Positions 26,731 to 35,020 of a stretch of 64,000 nt of DNA are shown one piece after another. The translations under genes and the position numbers were made by a program. The first letter of the stretch is position 1, and each line of letters starts with the position of its first letter. The notes beneath the pieces were generated by a model. The model was not told the DNA's origin. It made no database searches and saw only the letters and a list, made by a program, of their open reading frames with translations. The stretch comes from an uncultured Acidobacteriia bacterium (lineage in GTDB: Bacteria > Acidobacteriota > Terriglobia > Bryobacterales > Bryobacteraceae). Where the stretch lies: contig CAIUOG010000097.1 of assembly GCA_903900705.1 (NCBI GenBank), forward strand, positions 1-64,000. The letters are read 5' to 3'.

Positions 26731-26857
26731 GCATCACCAATATCATCACGACAATCACCAGAATCATTCCGCCGATGAGAATGATCAGACACGGCACGCC
26801 CGGTCGGACCTGCGGGGGCGCGTCGGACTTCTTCTTTACGGCTTTGTATTTGCTCAT
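26720..26857 (-). CDS. 45-residue single-span membrane protein overlapping rph
   Basis: An ATG at 26857 opens a 45-codon frame that ends in TGA at 26720, overlapping the rph GTG start by 11 bases. The protein starts with a basic head ([16 protein letters not shown]), then one hydrophobic segment from about residue 23 to 42 ([18 protein letters not shown]), then RAS. The positive-inside rule predicts a cytoplasmic N-terminus and a single inner-membrane helix. It begins 14 bases after the pgi-like stop. No clear ribosome-binding site is seen, so translation may be coupled to pgi. The tight packing on both sides is the main reason to call it a gene. Function unknown. Confidence 0.65.
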   Translation of the reverse strand: MSKYKAVKKKSDAPPQVRPGVPCLIILIGGMILVIVVMILVMRAS

Positions 26858-26871
26858 TTTTGCGAAGCGAC

Positions 26872-28731
26872 CTATTGGAGCTCGAGCATCGCCGCCGTCT
26901 CGGAGAAGAACAGTTCGAGGGCTTTGATGGACTCGGGCGTCAGGTCCTTCACCAGAATCGCACGGACCACGCGGCCCTTCTGTTCCAGCGCCTGTTTCGT
27001 GGCAAGGAACTGCGCCATGTGATACGTGGGCTCATAGCCCGCCGTGGAGAAGCGCGTCTGCTTCTCAGACAGCAGCACGATGGAGAAACAGCCGCCATGG
27101 CCGATGATCATCTCGTGATACGAATGGTTCATCGCGGGGCCTTCGTACACGTCCGCCACCATCTTGAGCTTCACGCGGAAAATCCGCTGCGCCGCGCTTT
27201 CAAGCGCCTTCCGCATCAGCTTGCCACCCTCGGAATAACGGGTATCGCCAAAGAAAGTCAGGTCGCCGTAATGGATCTTCCCGCTCTCCGCGCTGTAACG
27301 AATCGCATTGGCGAGCGTCTCCGGCGTTTCCAGACTCACCACGCCCTGCCAGCGCTTCGCCTGCTTCATCGCGCCACCCAGAGACTTCCAGGCTTTGGTT
27401 TCGCGAATGTCGCCCGCGCTCTCCGCTTCCTTGTAGATCTCTGACGTGATGGCCTTGTACAACTCCACAGACGGCTGCATCACGAAGTTCATCTTCCGCA
27501 GATAGCCCAGCGCAAACACCACATGGTGGATGAACTGCATGTAGCGGGATACGTTGCCTTTCGAGGGGAACGTGACCACCGCCAGGGGATACTTCGCCGC
27601 GCGCAGCAGCGTGATGCCGTCGCCATCGGGATGCGCTTCGCCGCGCCGCTGAATCACCAGAAACACGCGGTCCTGTTTGGGGTCGGAAGCCTTGCGATAA
27701 TTCTTGCCGTTGAACTTCTCGCCGATCACAATCTTGATGCCGATGTTCTCGCTCTTGCCCAGGCTCTCTTCCACGTCCTGCTTGGTCCAGAGCGAAATCG
27801 GCGCCCAGGACTTCGGCATCAGCAGCGTGACCTTGTCCCGGCCCGCTTCGCCCTGCGTATGCAGGAAGGAGGCAAGCTTAAACGCGTCCGCCACTTCCGC
27901 CTCGGTCAGAAACGCCCCGGCAATCCAATCTTTCAGAACCTTCACCGCGTCTTTGGCGGCAAATGCCAGCGGATAAAGCGTACCGCGCGTGAGCGGAGCA
28001 CTGTGGCGTCCGGCCGTGGTGTTGTCTTCGTCCAGCTGCAGCGGCACGCGCTTGTAGCCGCGAGGCCCGGCGAACTGATCCAGAATCGAACCCGGCAGCG
28101 TGAGGTAAATGAAGTTCGGCGTGCTGTCGATTTTGAACTTGTCGTACAGACCCGCCAGCTTTTCCAGATTCACCACCGGCTCATACGACGTCATGCCCAT
28201 CGCCATGCCCACCACCAGCGTGGCGGGCAGCAGCCGATTGATCGGCTCGCCGGACCGCTTCTGCATGTCGTCAATAATCGACTTCAGCTTTTCCGGATCT
28301 GTGGAATCGAGCGAGTAAAACTGCGGACCACCCTTCAGCAGCCCCATCGACGCATATGCCGACTTGTCTTCCATGGAGCCGCCCATGCCCGCCCAGATAA
28401 TGAACCGCAGCTTCTGCCCGTGAACTTCCAGAATCCGCGCGCGAATCTGCTCCACTTCAGCCGCCACCAGCGCCGGCCATTCGGGGTGTTCCCCGGCCTG
28501 CCACGCCAGATCCAGCACGCCATAGGAATTCTTCGTGACCTTCCCTTCGGCGTTGATTTCCATGCCGATGGGAATCAGCAGGTCGCTCTTTGGCGCAAGC
28601 GACGCCAGGCCTTCCGCCCGGGCCTTCGCGTCAATGGCGCGGAGCCGGTCAAGCACCTTCTCCCCGGCAAAGCGTGCGAAGTTCAGTTCCGTGGTCTCGC
28701 GGACGGAATCGTTCAGAATCGAAAGCGGCAA
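26872..28731 (-). CDS. Glucose-6-phosphate isomerase-family (double SIS domain) protein
   Basis: A 619-residue cytoplasmic protein. The TTG start at 28731 has a GAGGGG site 5 bases upstream. The N-terminal SIS domain shows RFIIWAGMGGSMEDKSAYAS (about residue 110), which corresponds to the glycine-rich sugar-phosphate loop of Pgi. The second SIS domain includes VTLLMPKSWAPISLWTKQDVEESLGK, with the conserved catalytic Glu region, and a C-terminal segment NHSYHEMIIGHG. It is divergent and longer than E. coli Pgi (549 residues), closer to the Pgi half of actinobacterial-type transaldolase/Pgi fusions. The likely reaction is glucose-6-P to fructose-6-P. It is first in the operon with the small membrane protein, rph, rdgB and the purine permease. 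Confidence 0.75.
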   Translation of the reverse strand: MPLSILNDSVRETTELNFARFAGEKVLDRLRAIDAKARAEGLASLAPKSDLLIPIGMEINAEGKVTKNSYGVLDLAWQAGEHPEWPALVAAEVEQIRARILEVHGQKLRFIIWAGMGGSMEDKSAYASMGLLKGGPQFYSLDSTDPEKLKSIIDDMQKRSGEPINRLLPATLVVGMAMGMTSYEPVVNLEKLAGLYDKFKIDSTPNFIYLTLPGSILDQFAGPRGYKRVPLQLDEDNTTAGRHSAPLTRGTLYPLAFAAKDAVKVLKDWIAGAFLTEAEVADAFKLASFLHTQGEAGRDKVTLLMPKSWAPISLWTKQDVEESLGKSENIGIKIVIGEKFNGKNYRKASDPKQDRVFLVIQRRGEAHPDGDGITLLRAAKYPLAVVTFPSKGNVSRYMQFIHHVVFALGYLRKMNFVMQPSVELYKAITSEIYKEAESAGDIRETKAWKSLGGAMKQAKRWQGVVSLETPETLANAIRYSAESGKIHYGDLTFFGDTRYSEGGKLMRKALESAAQRIFRVKLKMVADVYEGPAMNHSYHEMIIGHGGCFSIVLLSEKQTRFSTAGYEPTYHMAQFLATKQALEQKGRVVRAILVKDLTPESIKALELFFSETAAMLELQ

Positions 28732-28785
28732 TGTTTCCCCTCGGGTGTTCTTCAGTCTGGCGCGCCTGGCTGGTACGCTGTGGAC

Positions 28786-29229
28786 GTGACTCGAACGAAT
28801 CGAATTGTCCCGCGGAAGCGTGCTCTGCGAACCCTTAGTTTACTACTTGTTACAGGAGCACTCGCGTTGACCGGCTGTGGCGGAGAGAAATCGCCCGACA
28901 AACCGGACCTGCCGGAATCCGTCACACCCGGCTGGGCCCGTAAATCTCTGGAACCGGCGGCGGCCCCCGCCGGGCTGCCCGAGGGCGCCAAGCCGGAATG
29001 CTGGAAGGCCGTCTATACCGGCTCCAACAACGCCGCAGCGGACGTCTGGGCCTGCGGTTTCACAAGCGATGGCGGCGCTTTCGATGCCGTGCAGCGCACC
29101 CGCGCCGCAGCCGACACAGTGAAGTTTCAGGAAGGCAAATATCTGGTGCTGGTGAAGTGGGCCGGCGGCTCGAAGGAAGAAATCACCGCGCTCGTTCGCG
29201 CCGTGCAGCGCGTCCTCAAAGTGAAGTAA
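28786..29229 (+). CDS. Small lipoprotein of unknown function
   Basis: A 147-residue exported lipoprotein. A GTG at 28786 (or 28780) starts a basic N-terminus and a hydrophobic segment ending in a lipobox ALTGC, with the lipidated cysteine at Cys31. The mature part is a Pro-rich spacer followed by about 80 residues (ECWKAVYTGSNNAAADVWACGF, then FQEGKYLVLVKWAGGSKEE) with two further cysteines that could form a disulfide. No known domain is recognised. The gene is divergent from the pgi-like gene across a 54-bp intergenic region, and its stop abuts the broken Uma2 gene. Confidence 0.75.
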   Translation: MTRTNRIVPRKRALRTLSLLLVTGALALTGCGGEKSPDKPDLPESVTPGWARKSLEPAAAPAGLPEGAKPECWKAVYTGSNNAAADVWACGFTSDGGAFDAVQRTRAAADTVKFQEGKYLVLVKWAGGSKEEITALVRAVQRVLKVK

Positions 29230-29763
29230 TTACTCTTCGTAAATAGCCGCAAGACGCGGGCTGGCGTCAATCGAAGGGATAGAAACGGCGTCGGTCAGTT
29301 CGCGGTAATCCCGCAGGACCCACGACTGATCCGGCTGCCGCCTGTAGTGCTCCACCAGGACTTTGTCCTGATGCACCAGCAGGTAATCCGAAAATGGTCG
29401 AACTTCGGCACGCGATCATAAGTCGCTGTGCCAGGCGAAAGCACCTCCATAATGCACCCGGGGCTGGTGATTATGTCCTGGCGACCATCCGCGTAAACAC
29501 CTCGCCGCATACCACCATCACGGATAAGTGCACAGGCCGGTCGCCGGAAGCAGCAGCCGGACATCCGTTTTCGCATAAGTACACCGGCCTTTCAGCTGCC
29601 CGCGCAACGCGGCGCCGATGTTGTTGACAATGATGTTGTGACGAAGCGTTCCGCCCGCCTTCGCAAACATCTCGCCATTCCAATACTCGCTCCGATACTC
29701 GGCCTCGCGCTCCATTTCGAGATATTGTTCCTGCGTAATGTAAGAAACGGGATTCGTTGCCAT
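29230..29763 (-). pseudogene. Uma2-family (DUF820) restriction-fold gene, multiply frameshifted
   Basis: Reading leftwards from an ATG at 29763, the frame begins as a normal Uma2 protein (ITQEQYLEMEREAEYRSEYW, then FAKAGGTLRHNIIVNNIGAA) to about 29520. The family continues in a second frame (VMVVCGEV near 29500), in a third frame (YADGRQDIITSP and MEVLSPGTATYDR, about 29495-29400) and again in the first frame (DYLLVHQDKVLVEHYRRQPD to AAIYEE and TAA at 29230). Three compensating frame changes in 534 bp mean the gene is dead. Intact Uma2 proteins have a PD-(D/E)XK-like nuclease fold and are often multi-copy in Solibacter-like and cyanobacterial genomes. Confidence 0.85.
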
Positions 29764-29778
29764 GCGATCCTCAGTTCT

Positions 29779-30915
29779 CTAACTTCCCCACGGCATCTTC
29801 CCCACAACCAGCACTGGATCTCCCAGAACTTCCATCCTTGGCGAAATTCCCAGCCCCGGCGCTGTAGACGCCGCCAGCCGGCCCTGCGCGCGTTGCGGCG
29901 CACCCTCGGCAATGCTGACGGTCACATAGCTGTTAAAGTCCGTCGCCGAGAACAAAAACTCCTTCGGCGTACTGTGCGCCAGATGCGCAATCGCCGCCGT
30001 AATAATATCCCCGCCCCAGGTGTCTTCAATCGTCATGGCGATTCCGAGTGACACGCACAAATCCCGAATCTGCCGCGCCTTCGTGAGTCCGCCCACCTTG
30101 GAGATTTTGAGATTAATCACATCCATGGCCTGATCGGAAACGCCGCGCAGCACCATGCCCAGATCGTCGATCACCTCGTCCAGAATGAAGGGCCGGTCCG
30201 TGTGGCGTCGCACCGCGAGGCATTCCTCATAAGACAGGCACGGCTGCTCGATATAGACATCCACATCCCGCACCGCATGAGCCACCCGCACCGCCTCGTG
30301 CTGCCGCCAGCCGGTGTTGGCATCGGCAATCAGAACATCGCCCCGCTGCAACTGCGCGGCAACCGCGTGGATCCGCTCAATATCCGTATCCGGATCGCCG
30401 CCCACCTTCAGCTGAAACTTCGTATAACCCTCCGCGCGATAGCCAGCCACCTTCGCCGCCATCTCCGCGGGGCTCTGCTGCGAAATCGCCCGGTAAAGCG
30501 CGAAATCCTCGCCGCAACGCCCGCCCAGCAGCGTCGCCACAGACTGACCCGTCGCCTTGCCCAGCAGATCCCAGCAGGCCATGTCGATCGCCGATTTCAC
30601 ATATGGATGCCCGCGCATCAGCTGGTCCATGCGGCGGTTCAGATTGCCGCACTCCGTCGGATCGAGCCCCAGCAACCCCGGCGCGAGTTCCGCAATGCCC
30701 ACCCGCGCGCCCGCCGCATAAGCCGGCAGATACGCGGGCCCCAGCGGACACACCTCGCCATACCCCGTCAGCCCCGCGTCCGTATGCACCGCGACAACGG
30801 TGGAATCAAACACCTCCACCGCATTGCCGCCCGACCATTTATAGCTTCCTTCAAACAGCGGAAGCTCCACCCGCCACGCGCTTATACCAGTAATTCGCAT
30901 TTTGCCTGCAACCAT
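29779..30915 (-). CDS. Enolase-superfamily dehydratase, probable cis-3-hydroxy-L-proline dehydratase type
   Basis: A 378-residue cytoplasmic TIM-barrel enzyme of the mandelate racemase/muconate-lactonising group. The N-terminal capping domain starts [15 protein letters not shown]. Metal ligands are visible in [18 protein letters not shown] and FILDEVID. The base-bearing strand near residue 160 reads KFQLKVG, where one lysine of the usual KxK pair appears to be Gln, while [12 protein letters not shown] on the sixth strand carries the opposite lysine. The overall phrase pattern ([18 protein letters not shown]) is what I associate with cis-3-hydroxy-L-proline dehydratases. Its ATG overlaps the stop of the TIM-barrel gene by one base (TAATG), so the two are translationally coupled. 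Substrate assignment is an inference. Confidence 0.75.
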   Translation of the reverse strand: MVAGKMRITGISAWRVELPLFEGSYKWSGGNAVEVFDSTVVAVHTDAGLTGYGEVCPLGPAYLPAYAAGARVGIAELAPGLLGLDPTECGNLNRRMDQLMRGHPYVKSAIDMACWDLLGKATGQSVATLLGGRCGEDFALYRAISQQSPAEMAAKVAGYRAEGYTKFQLKVGGDPDTDIERIHAVAAQLQRGDVLIADANTGWRQHEAVRVAHAVRDVDVYIEQPCLSYEECLAVRRHTDRPFILDEVIDDLGMVLRGVSDQAMDVINLKISKVGGLTKARQIRDLCVSLGIAMTIEDTWGGDIITAAIAHLAHSTPKEFLFSATDFNSYVTVSIAEGAPQRAQGRLAASTAPGLGISPRMEVLGDPVLVVGKMPWGS

Positions 30916-31805
30916 TACAGCGCAAACGCCTGCCGGATCTTCGCCAGAAACGCGGCCACCTTCACCCCCGGATCGCCCGCCCCCAGCGCCTCAAACGGCA
31001 CATAGCCCCGGTAACCCGATTGATCGATGATCGCCTTGATCTTCCCCAGATCCGTCGGCTCTTCCTTCCCGTTCCGCCAGACGCTTTCCTTGATCTGCCA
31101 GGAGACCGCATACGGCACCAGCTTCTGAATCTCCGCATAGGGGTCGCCCTGGCGCAGACTGCCGATATCGAGAATGCTCCCGAACCAATCGGAATCCACC
31201 GCTTCAATCAGCCGGATCGTCTCGTCCGCGGTCTTCAGAAAATCGTTGTGCTGCTGCAGCGCCAGCACCACGCCATGCTCCCTGCCAAACGCCGCGCACT
31301 CTTTGAAATCCGCCACCATCCAGCGCAGCGCCTCGTCAAACGTGTGCCCTTCCGGCCGAGCCTTCCCGGAAAACACGCGAATCACCGGCGCGCCCAGCTT
31401 GCCCGCCACCACAATCCAGTCCTTCACCATTTGCACGTCCGCCCGGCGCGCCGCGCTGTCGGCCACCGCAAAGTCGTTGCGGACGCCAGTCCCGCTGATT
31501 CCCACGCCGTTCACGAATGCCAGCCGCTTCAGATCATAGATGGCCTGGTCCGCCGGGACCTTCGGGTAGCCGGGAAAGTAATAGCCCGTCGGATCGAGCG
31601 CGTCCACATTGTGCTGCGCGCAGAACCGAACCGCGTCCGCCAGCGTCATAGTCCCCGCCATCAGCGGTTTATCGAAGGAGTACGCGTTGAGCCCCAGCTT
31701 GAGCTTCACGCCCGCCTCCCGATGAACTTTCGCCACCGCCGGCAGGCTTCCGGCTGCGGCGGCAACGGCGGTACTGGTCAGAAAACTGCGGCGGGATGTC
31801 GACAT
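30915..31805 (-). CDS. Exported sugar-phosphate isomerase/epimerase-like TIM-barrel protein (Tat signal)
   Basis: A 296-residue protein with a twin-arginine signal ([19 protein letters not shown]). The body is an AP-endonuclease-2-like TIM barrel: [77 protein letters not shown] and a WQIKESVW strand give the usual metal-site positions (E/H, D, H, E), although a full ligand set cannot be proven by eye. Family members isomerise or epimerise sugars. It is the upstream partner of the enolase-superfamily gene with a one-base overlap, so both may act in one catabolic route, although one is exported. Confidence 0.85.
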   Translation of the reverse strand: MSTSRRSFLTSTAVAAAAGSLPAVAKVHREAGVKLKLGLNAYSFDKPLMAGTMTLADAVRFCAQHNVDALDPTGYYFPGYPKVPADQAIYDLKRLAFVNGVGISGTGVRNDFAVADSAARRADVQMVKDWIVVAGKLGAPVIRVFSGKARPEGHTFDEALRWMVADFKECAAFGREHGVVLALQQHNDFLKTADETIRLIEAVDSDWFGSILDIGSLRQGDPYAEIQKLVPYAVSWQIKESVWRNGKEEPTDLGKIKAIIDQSGYRGYVPFEALGAGDPGVKVAAFLAKIRQAFAL

Positions 31806-31858
31806 TCGCTAGAGCATATCTTAATCCTGAGTCGCCCCGCGCGGCATCACAAACAACA

Positions 31859-32356
31859 GTGAACTACAGACTGGAATGCAGCATGACCGCGCCGGTGCCG
31901 CTCGACACCGTTTTCCGCTTCTTTGAGGACGCCCGGAATCTCGAAAAGATCACGCCCCCGTGGCTCAACTTCCGTATCCTCAGGCCCGAAGCCATCCGCA
32001 TGCGCGCCGGCGAAGAAATCAACTACATCATTCGCTGGATGGGAATCCCCATGAAATGGAAGACCCGCATCGCCGAATACACGCCGCCACGCAAGTTTGT
32101 CGATGAGCAGGAAAAAGGCCCCTACACGCTCTGGCATCACGAGCATTTCTTCGAACAGACCGAGGCCGGCGTCGTCATCCGGGACTGCGTGGATTACATC
32201 CTGCCGCTCGGCCCGCTCGGCCGCCTGGCGCATTTCTTCATGGTCAAAGCACAGTTGCTCGAAATCTTCCGCTATCGCCAGAAAACCATCGCGGCCATCC
32301 TCGCCGTGCCGGGCATCACTTACGATTCCCCCGTGGTCCGCGTCATCGAACGCTGA
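31859..32356 (+). CDS. SRPBCC-family (START-like) ligand-binding protein
   Basis: A 165-residue cytoplasmic protein. The GTG at 31859 (VNYRLECSMTAPVPLDTVF) is chosen because the helix-grip fold begins here; the open frame to 31796 would place extra residues upstream in the divergent promoter region. Phrases typical of the cell-division-inhibitor/CoxG-like SRPBCC group: FFEDARNLEKITPPWLNFRIL, IRWMGIPMKWKTRI, FVDEQEKGPYTLWHHEHFFE and VDYILPLGPLGRLAHFF. These proteins bind hydrophobic ligands; the ligand is not known. It is divergent from the TIM-barrel gene and convergent with aguA, with a 3-base gap. Confidence 0.83.
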   Translation: MNYRLECSMTAPVPLDTVFRFFEDARNLEKITPPWLNFRILRPEAIRMRAGEEINYIIRWMGIPMKWKTRIAEYTPPRKFVDEQEKGPYTLWHHEHFFEQTEAGVVIRDCVDYILPLGPLGRLAHFFMVKAQLLEIFRYRQKTIAAILAVPGITYDSPVVRVIER

Positions 32357-32359
32357 GCG

Positions 32360-33388
32360 TCAAACTGAAGCCGGCTGCTGCTGCGTCATGCAGTGCAGGG
32401 TCCCCAGACCCCACACCAGTTCCGTGCAATTGATGCCCGTCACCGTGCGGTCCGGGAAGCAGGCCGCCAGCGTATTCAACGCCACCCGGTCGTTCGGATC
32501 ATTGAAAGTAGGCACCAGCACCGTTCGGTTCGCGATATAGAAATTGGCGTAGCTCGCGGGCAGGCGCACCCCATCGAACACCAGCGGAGCGGGCATCGGC
32601 AGCGTAACCACCCGCACAGGGAAATGCCGGATCAGTTCCCGGTTCTCGCGCAGTGGTTCGTAGTTCGCGTCCGAAGGATCGTCCTCAGAAACCAGCACCA
32701 CCGTCTCCGCATCGGTAAAGCGCGCAAGGTCGTCCACATGCCCGTGCGTGTCGTCCCCGGCAATGCCGTTCCGCAGCCACAGCACCCGGCTGACCCCCAG
32801 ATACTCGCCCAGCCGCGCCTCAATCTGCTCGCGCGTCATATCCGGATTCCGCGCCTGCACGGGGCTCAGCAGGCATTCCTCCGTGGTCAGCAGCAGCCCC
32901 TGGCCGTTCACATCGAGACTCCCGCCCTCCAGCACCATCTCCGGACGCCATTCCGCGCAGCCGGTCAGCCCCGCCATCTCCTGGCCCGCCGCCTCGTCCA
33001 GGAGATGATTCTCATACTTCGCCCAGCCGTTGAAGCGCCACTTGGTCGCCGCCACCTGACCGGCGGCATTCTTTACAAACAGCGGACCGAAGTCACGCGC
33101 CCACACGCGGTCCGTCACCTGCCGGTGGAAATCGACCGCGGCCAGATTCGCCCCGCACATCCGCAGCACTTCCCTCGCGGACTGCTCCAGTTCCTCACTG
33201 CCCACCAGAATCCGCACGCGCTCCACCTGCGAAAGCTTGCGCACAATCTCGCCATATACCCACGGAATCGGCTCAAACCGCCCGGGCCAGTCTTCTTCGT
33301 TGTGCGGCCACGCAATCCAGGTGGCTTCGTGGTCTTCCCACTCGGCAGGCATCCGGTAGCCGAGCGTGCGCGGTGTCGGGGCTGCCAT
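32360..33388 (-). CDS. aguA: Agmatine deiminase
   Basis: A 342-residue cytoplasmic enzyme of the peptidyl-arginine-deiminase superfamily that converts agmatine to N-carbamoylputrescine and ammonia. Conserved blocks: MPAEWEDHEATWIAWPHNEEDWPG, VWARDFGPLFV, VLEGGSLDVNGQG, GDDTHGHVDDLARF (catalytic His/Asp) and the C-terminal GLGTLHCMTQQQP with the nucleophilic cysteine. Its ATG overlaps the stop of the preceding amidase by one base (TAATG), so the two are translationally coupled and complete the agmatine-to-putrescine step pair. Confidence 0.93.
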   Translation of the reverse strand: MAAPTPRTLGYRMPAEWEDHEATWIAWPHNEEDWPGRFEPIPWVYGEIVRKLSQVERVRILVGSEELEQSAREVLRMCGANLAAVDFHRQVTDRVWARDFGPLFVKNAAGQVAATKWRFNGWAKYENHLLDEAAGQEMAGLTGCAEWRPEMVLEGGSLDVNGQGLLLTTEECLLSPVQARNPDMTREQIEARLGEYLGVSRVLWLRNGIAGDDTHGHVDDLARFTDAETVVLVSEDDPSDANYEPLRENRELIRHFPVRVVTLPMPAPLVFDGVRLPASYANFYIANRTVLVPTFNDPNDRVALNTLAACFPDRTVTGINCTELVWGLGTLHCMTQQQPASV

Positions 33389-34278
33389 TAAACCAGAAAC
33401 CTGTTCGTGATGGGACCGTACGCGTCAATCCGGCGGTCGCGCAGGAACGGCCAGCCGCGCCGCACCTCTTCCATCTGCTTCACATCGCACTCCACCACCA
33501 GAATCTCTTCCTGGTCGTGGGATGCCTCCGCCAGCAGCCGGCCAAAAGGATCCGCCACAAACGACGCGCCCCAGAACTCCAGTCCGCTCTCCGGCGTGCC
33601 TTCAAACCCGATCCGGTTCACTGACGCCACATAGATGCCGTTCGCGATGGCATGCGCGCGCTGCGCCGTCCGCCAGGCATCATGCTGCGCCACGCCCAGT
33701 TCCGCTTTCTCCGCCGGATGCCAGCCGATCGCCGTGGGGTAGAAGATGATGTTCGCCCCCGTCATGGCCGCCAGCCGGGCCGCTTCCGGATACCACTGAT
33801 CCCAGCACACCAGCACCGCAATCCGCCCGAACTTCGTGTCGAAGGCGCGGAAACCCAGATCGCCCGGCGTGAAGTAGAACTTCTCGAAAAACAGCGGGTC
33901 GTCGGGAATGTGCATCTTCCGGTAAATGCCCAGCTGCGTGCCGTCCGCATCCAGAATCACCGCGGTGTTGTGATACAAACCCGTGGCCCGCTTCTCGAAC
34001 AGGGACGCCACCAGCACCACGCCCAGTTCCTTCGCCAGCGGAGCCAGCAGTTCGGTGGAAGGGCCGGGAATCGTTTCGGCCAGATCGAACAGCCGGGCGT
34101 CTTCCTCACGGCAGAAATACTGCGACCGGAAAAGTTCCTGCAGACAGATAATCTGCGCGCCCTTCGCGGCTGCTTCGCGGATTTTTTCGGCGGCGTAACG
34201 GAGGTTGGCATCGGCATCCAGGCCGCACGCCATCTGCACCAGACCAACTTTGAATTTATCGGGGCTCACTTTTTCCAT
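33388..34278 (-). CDS. aguB: N-carbamoylputrescine amidase (carbon-nitrogen hydrolase)
   Basis: A 296-residue nitrilase-superfamily enzyme that hydrolyses N-carbamoylputrescine to putrescine. I start at the ATG at 34278 (MEKVSPDKFKVGLVQMAC); the longer open frame is antisense to the HAD gene. The Glu-Lys-Cys triad is visible in ICLQELFRSQYFC, IYRKMHIPDDP and VLVCWDQWYPEAARL. The phrases DDPLFFEKFYFTPGD and YPTAIGWHPAEK are typical of AguB. It is followed by aguA with a one-base overlap. No strong ribosome-binding site is evident. It is divergent from the HAD/spermidine-synthase-like unit with 43 bases between starts. Confidence 0.93.
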   Translation of the reverse strand: MEKVSPDKFKVGLVQMACGLDADANLRYAAEKIREAAAKGAQIICLQELFRSQYFCREEDARLFDLAETIPGPSTELLAPLAKELGVVLVASLFEKRATGLYHNTAVILDADGTQLGIYRKMHIPDDPLFFEKFYFTPGDLGFRAFDTKFGRIAVLVCWDQWYPEAARLAAMTGANIIFYPTAIGWHPAEKAELGVAQHDAWRTAQRAHAIANGIYVASVNRIGFEGTPESGLEFWGASFVADPFGRLLAEASHDQEEILVVECDVKQMEEVRRGWPFLRDRRIDAYGPITNRFLV

Positions 34279-34321
34279 TGTAGGATTCGGCGAAAGAAGT
34301 TTGGTTACAATCGGGATTCCC

Positions 34322-35011
34322 ATGCCGGACCGCCCCAGCCAGCACCTGCTCCTCTTCGACATCGATGGCACGCTCGTGCGCAAAACCGGCACCTGGCACC
34401 GCATGGCGCTCATCGAAGCCGTGCGGCAGATCACCGGCCTCCAAACCACGACCGACGGCATTCCCGTGCACGGCATGCTCGATCCCGACATCCTCACGCT
34501 CATGCTGCGCGCCGAGGGCTTCACCGACGCCCGCATCGCCGCCGCCCTGCCCGCCATCCTGCCGGCCGCCGAGGAAGCCTACCTCGCCACCGTGCCAGAC
34601 CTCACCGGCAAACATTGCCCCGGCGTGCCCGAACTGCTCACCGAACTCGAAGCCCGCCGCATCCCTCTCGCCCTCGTCACCGGCAACCTCACCCGCATCG
34701 GCTGGCGCAAACTCGAACGCACCGGCGGGCTCCACCGTTTCTTCCGCTTCGGCGCCTTCGGCGAAATGGCCCCCACCCGCGGCGGACTCGCCCGACTCGC
34801 CATCGAACGCGCCCGCCATGAAGGCCTCATCGCCCCCGGCGCACGCATCACCCTCATCGGCGACGCCCCGCAGGACGTCCGCGCCGCCCAGGAAAACGGC
34901 ATCGCCTGCGTCGCCGTCCGCACCGGCATTACCCCCGCCGGCGACCTTGAAGCCTGCTCACCGGACCATATTCTTGACGATCTGACCCGCCTGGATCTGG
35001 CAATCATCTAA
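34322..35011 (+). CDS. HAD-family phosphatase (phosphoglycolate phosphatase-like)
   Basis: A 229-residue cytoplasmic hydrolase. The ATG at 34322 (MPDRPSQHLLLFDIDGTLV) opens directly on HAD motif I (DIDGTL). Motif II is at VTGNLTRIG, motif III is the basic helix after RRIPLALVTGNL, and motif IV is LIGDAPQDVRAAQENG. A helical C1 cap lies between motifs I and II. It belongs to the phosphoglycolate-phosphatase/beta-phosphoglucomutase branch; the substrate is unknown. It lies 9 bases before the spermidine-synthase-like gene and is divergent from aguB. Confidence 0.88.
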   Translation: MPDRPSQHLLLFDIDGTLVRKTGTWHRMALIEAVRQITGLQTTTDGIPVHGMLDPDILTLMLRAEGFTDARIAAALPAILPAAEEAYLATVPDLTGKHCPGVPELLTELEARRIPLALVTGNLTRIGWRKLERTGGLHRFFRFGAFGEMAPTRGGLARLAIERARHEGLIAPGARITLIGDAPQDVRAAQENGIACVAVRTGITPAGDLEACSPDHILDDLTRLDLAII

Positions 35012-35020
35012 AATAGGCAC

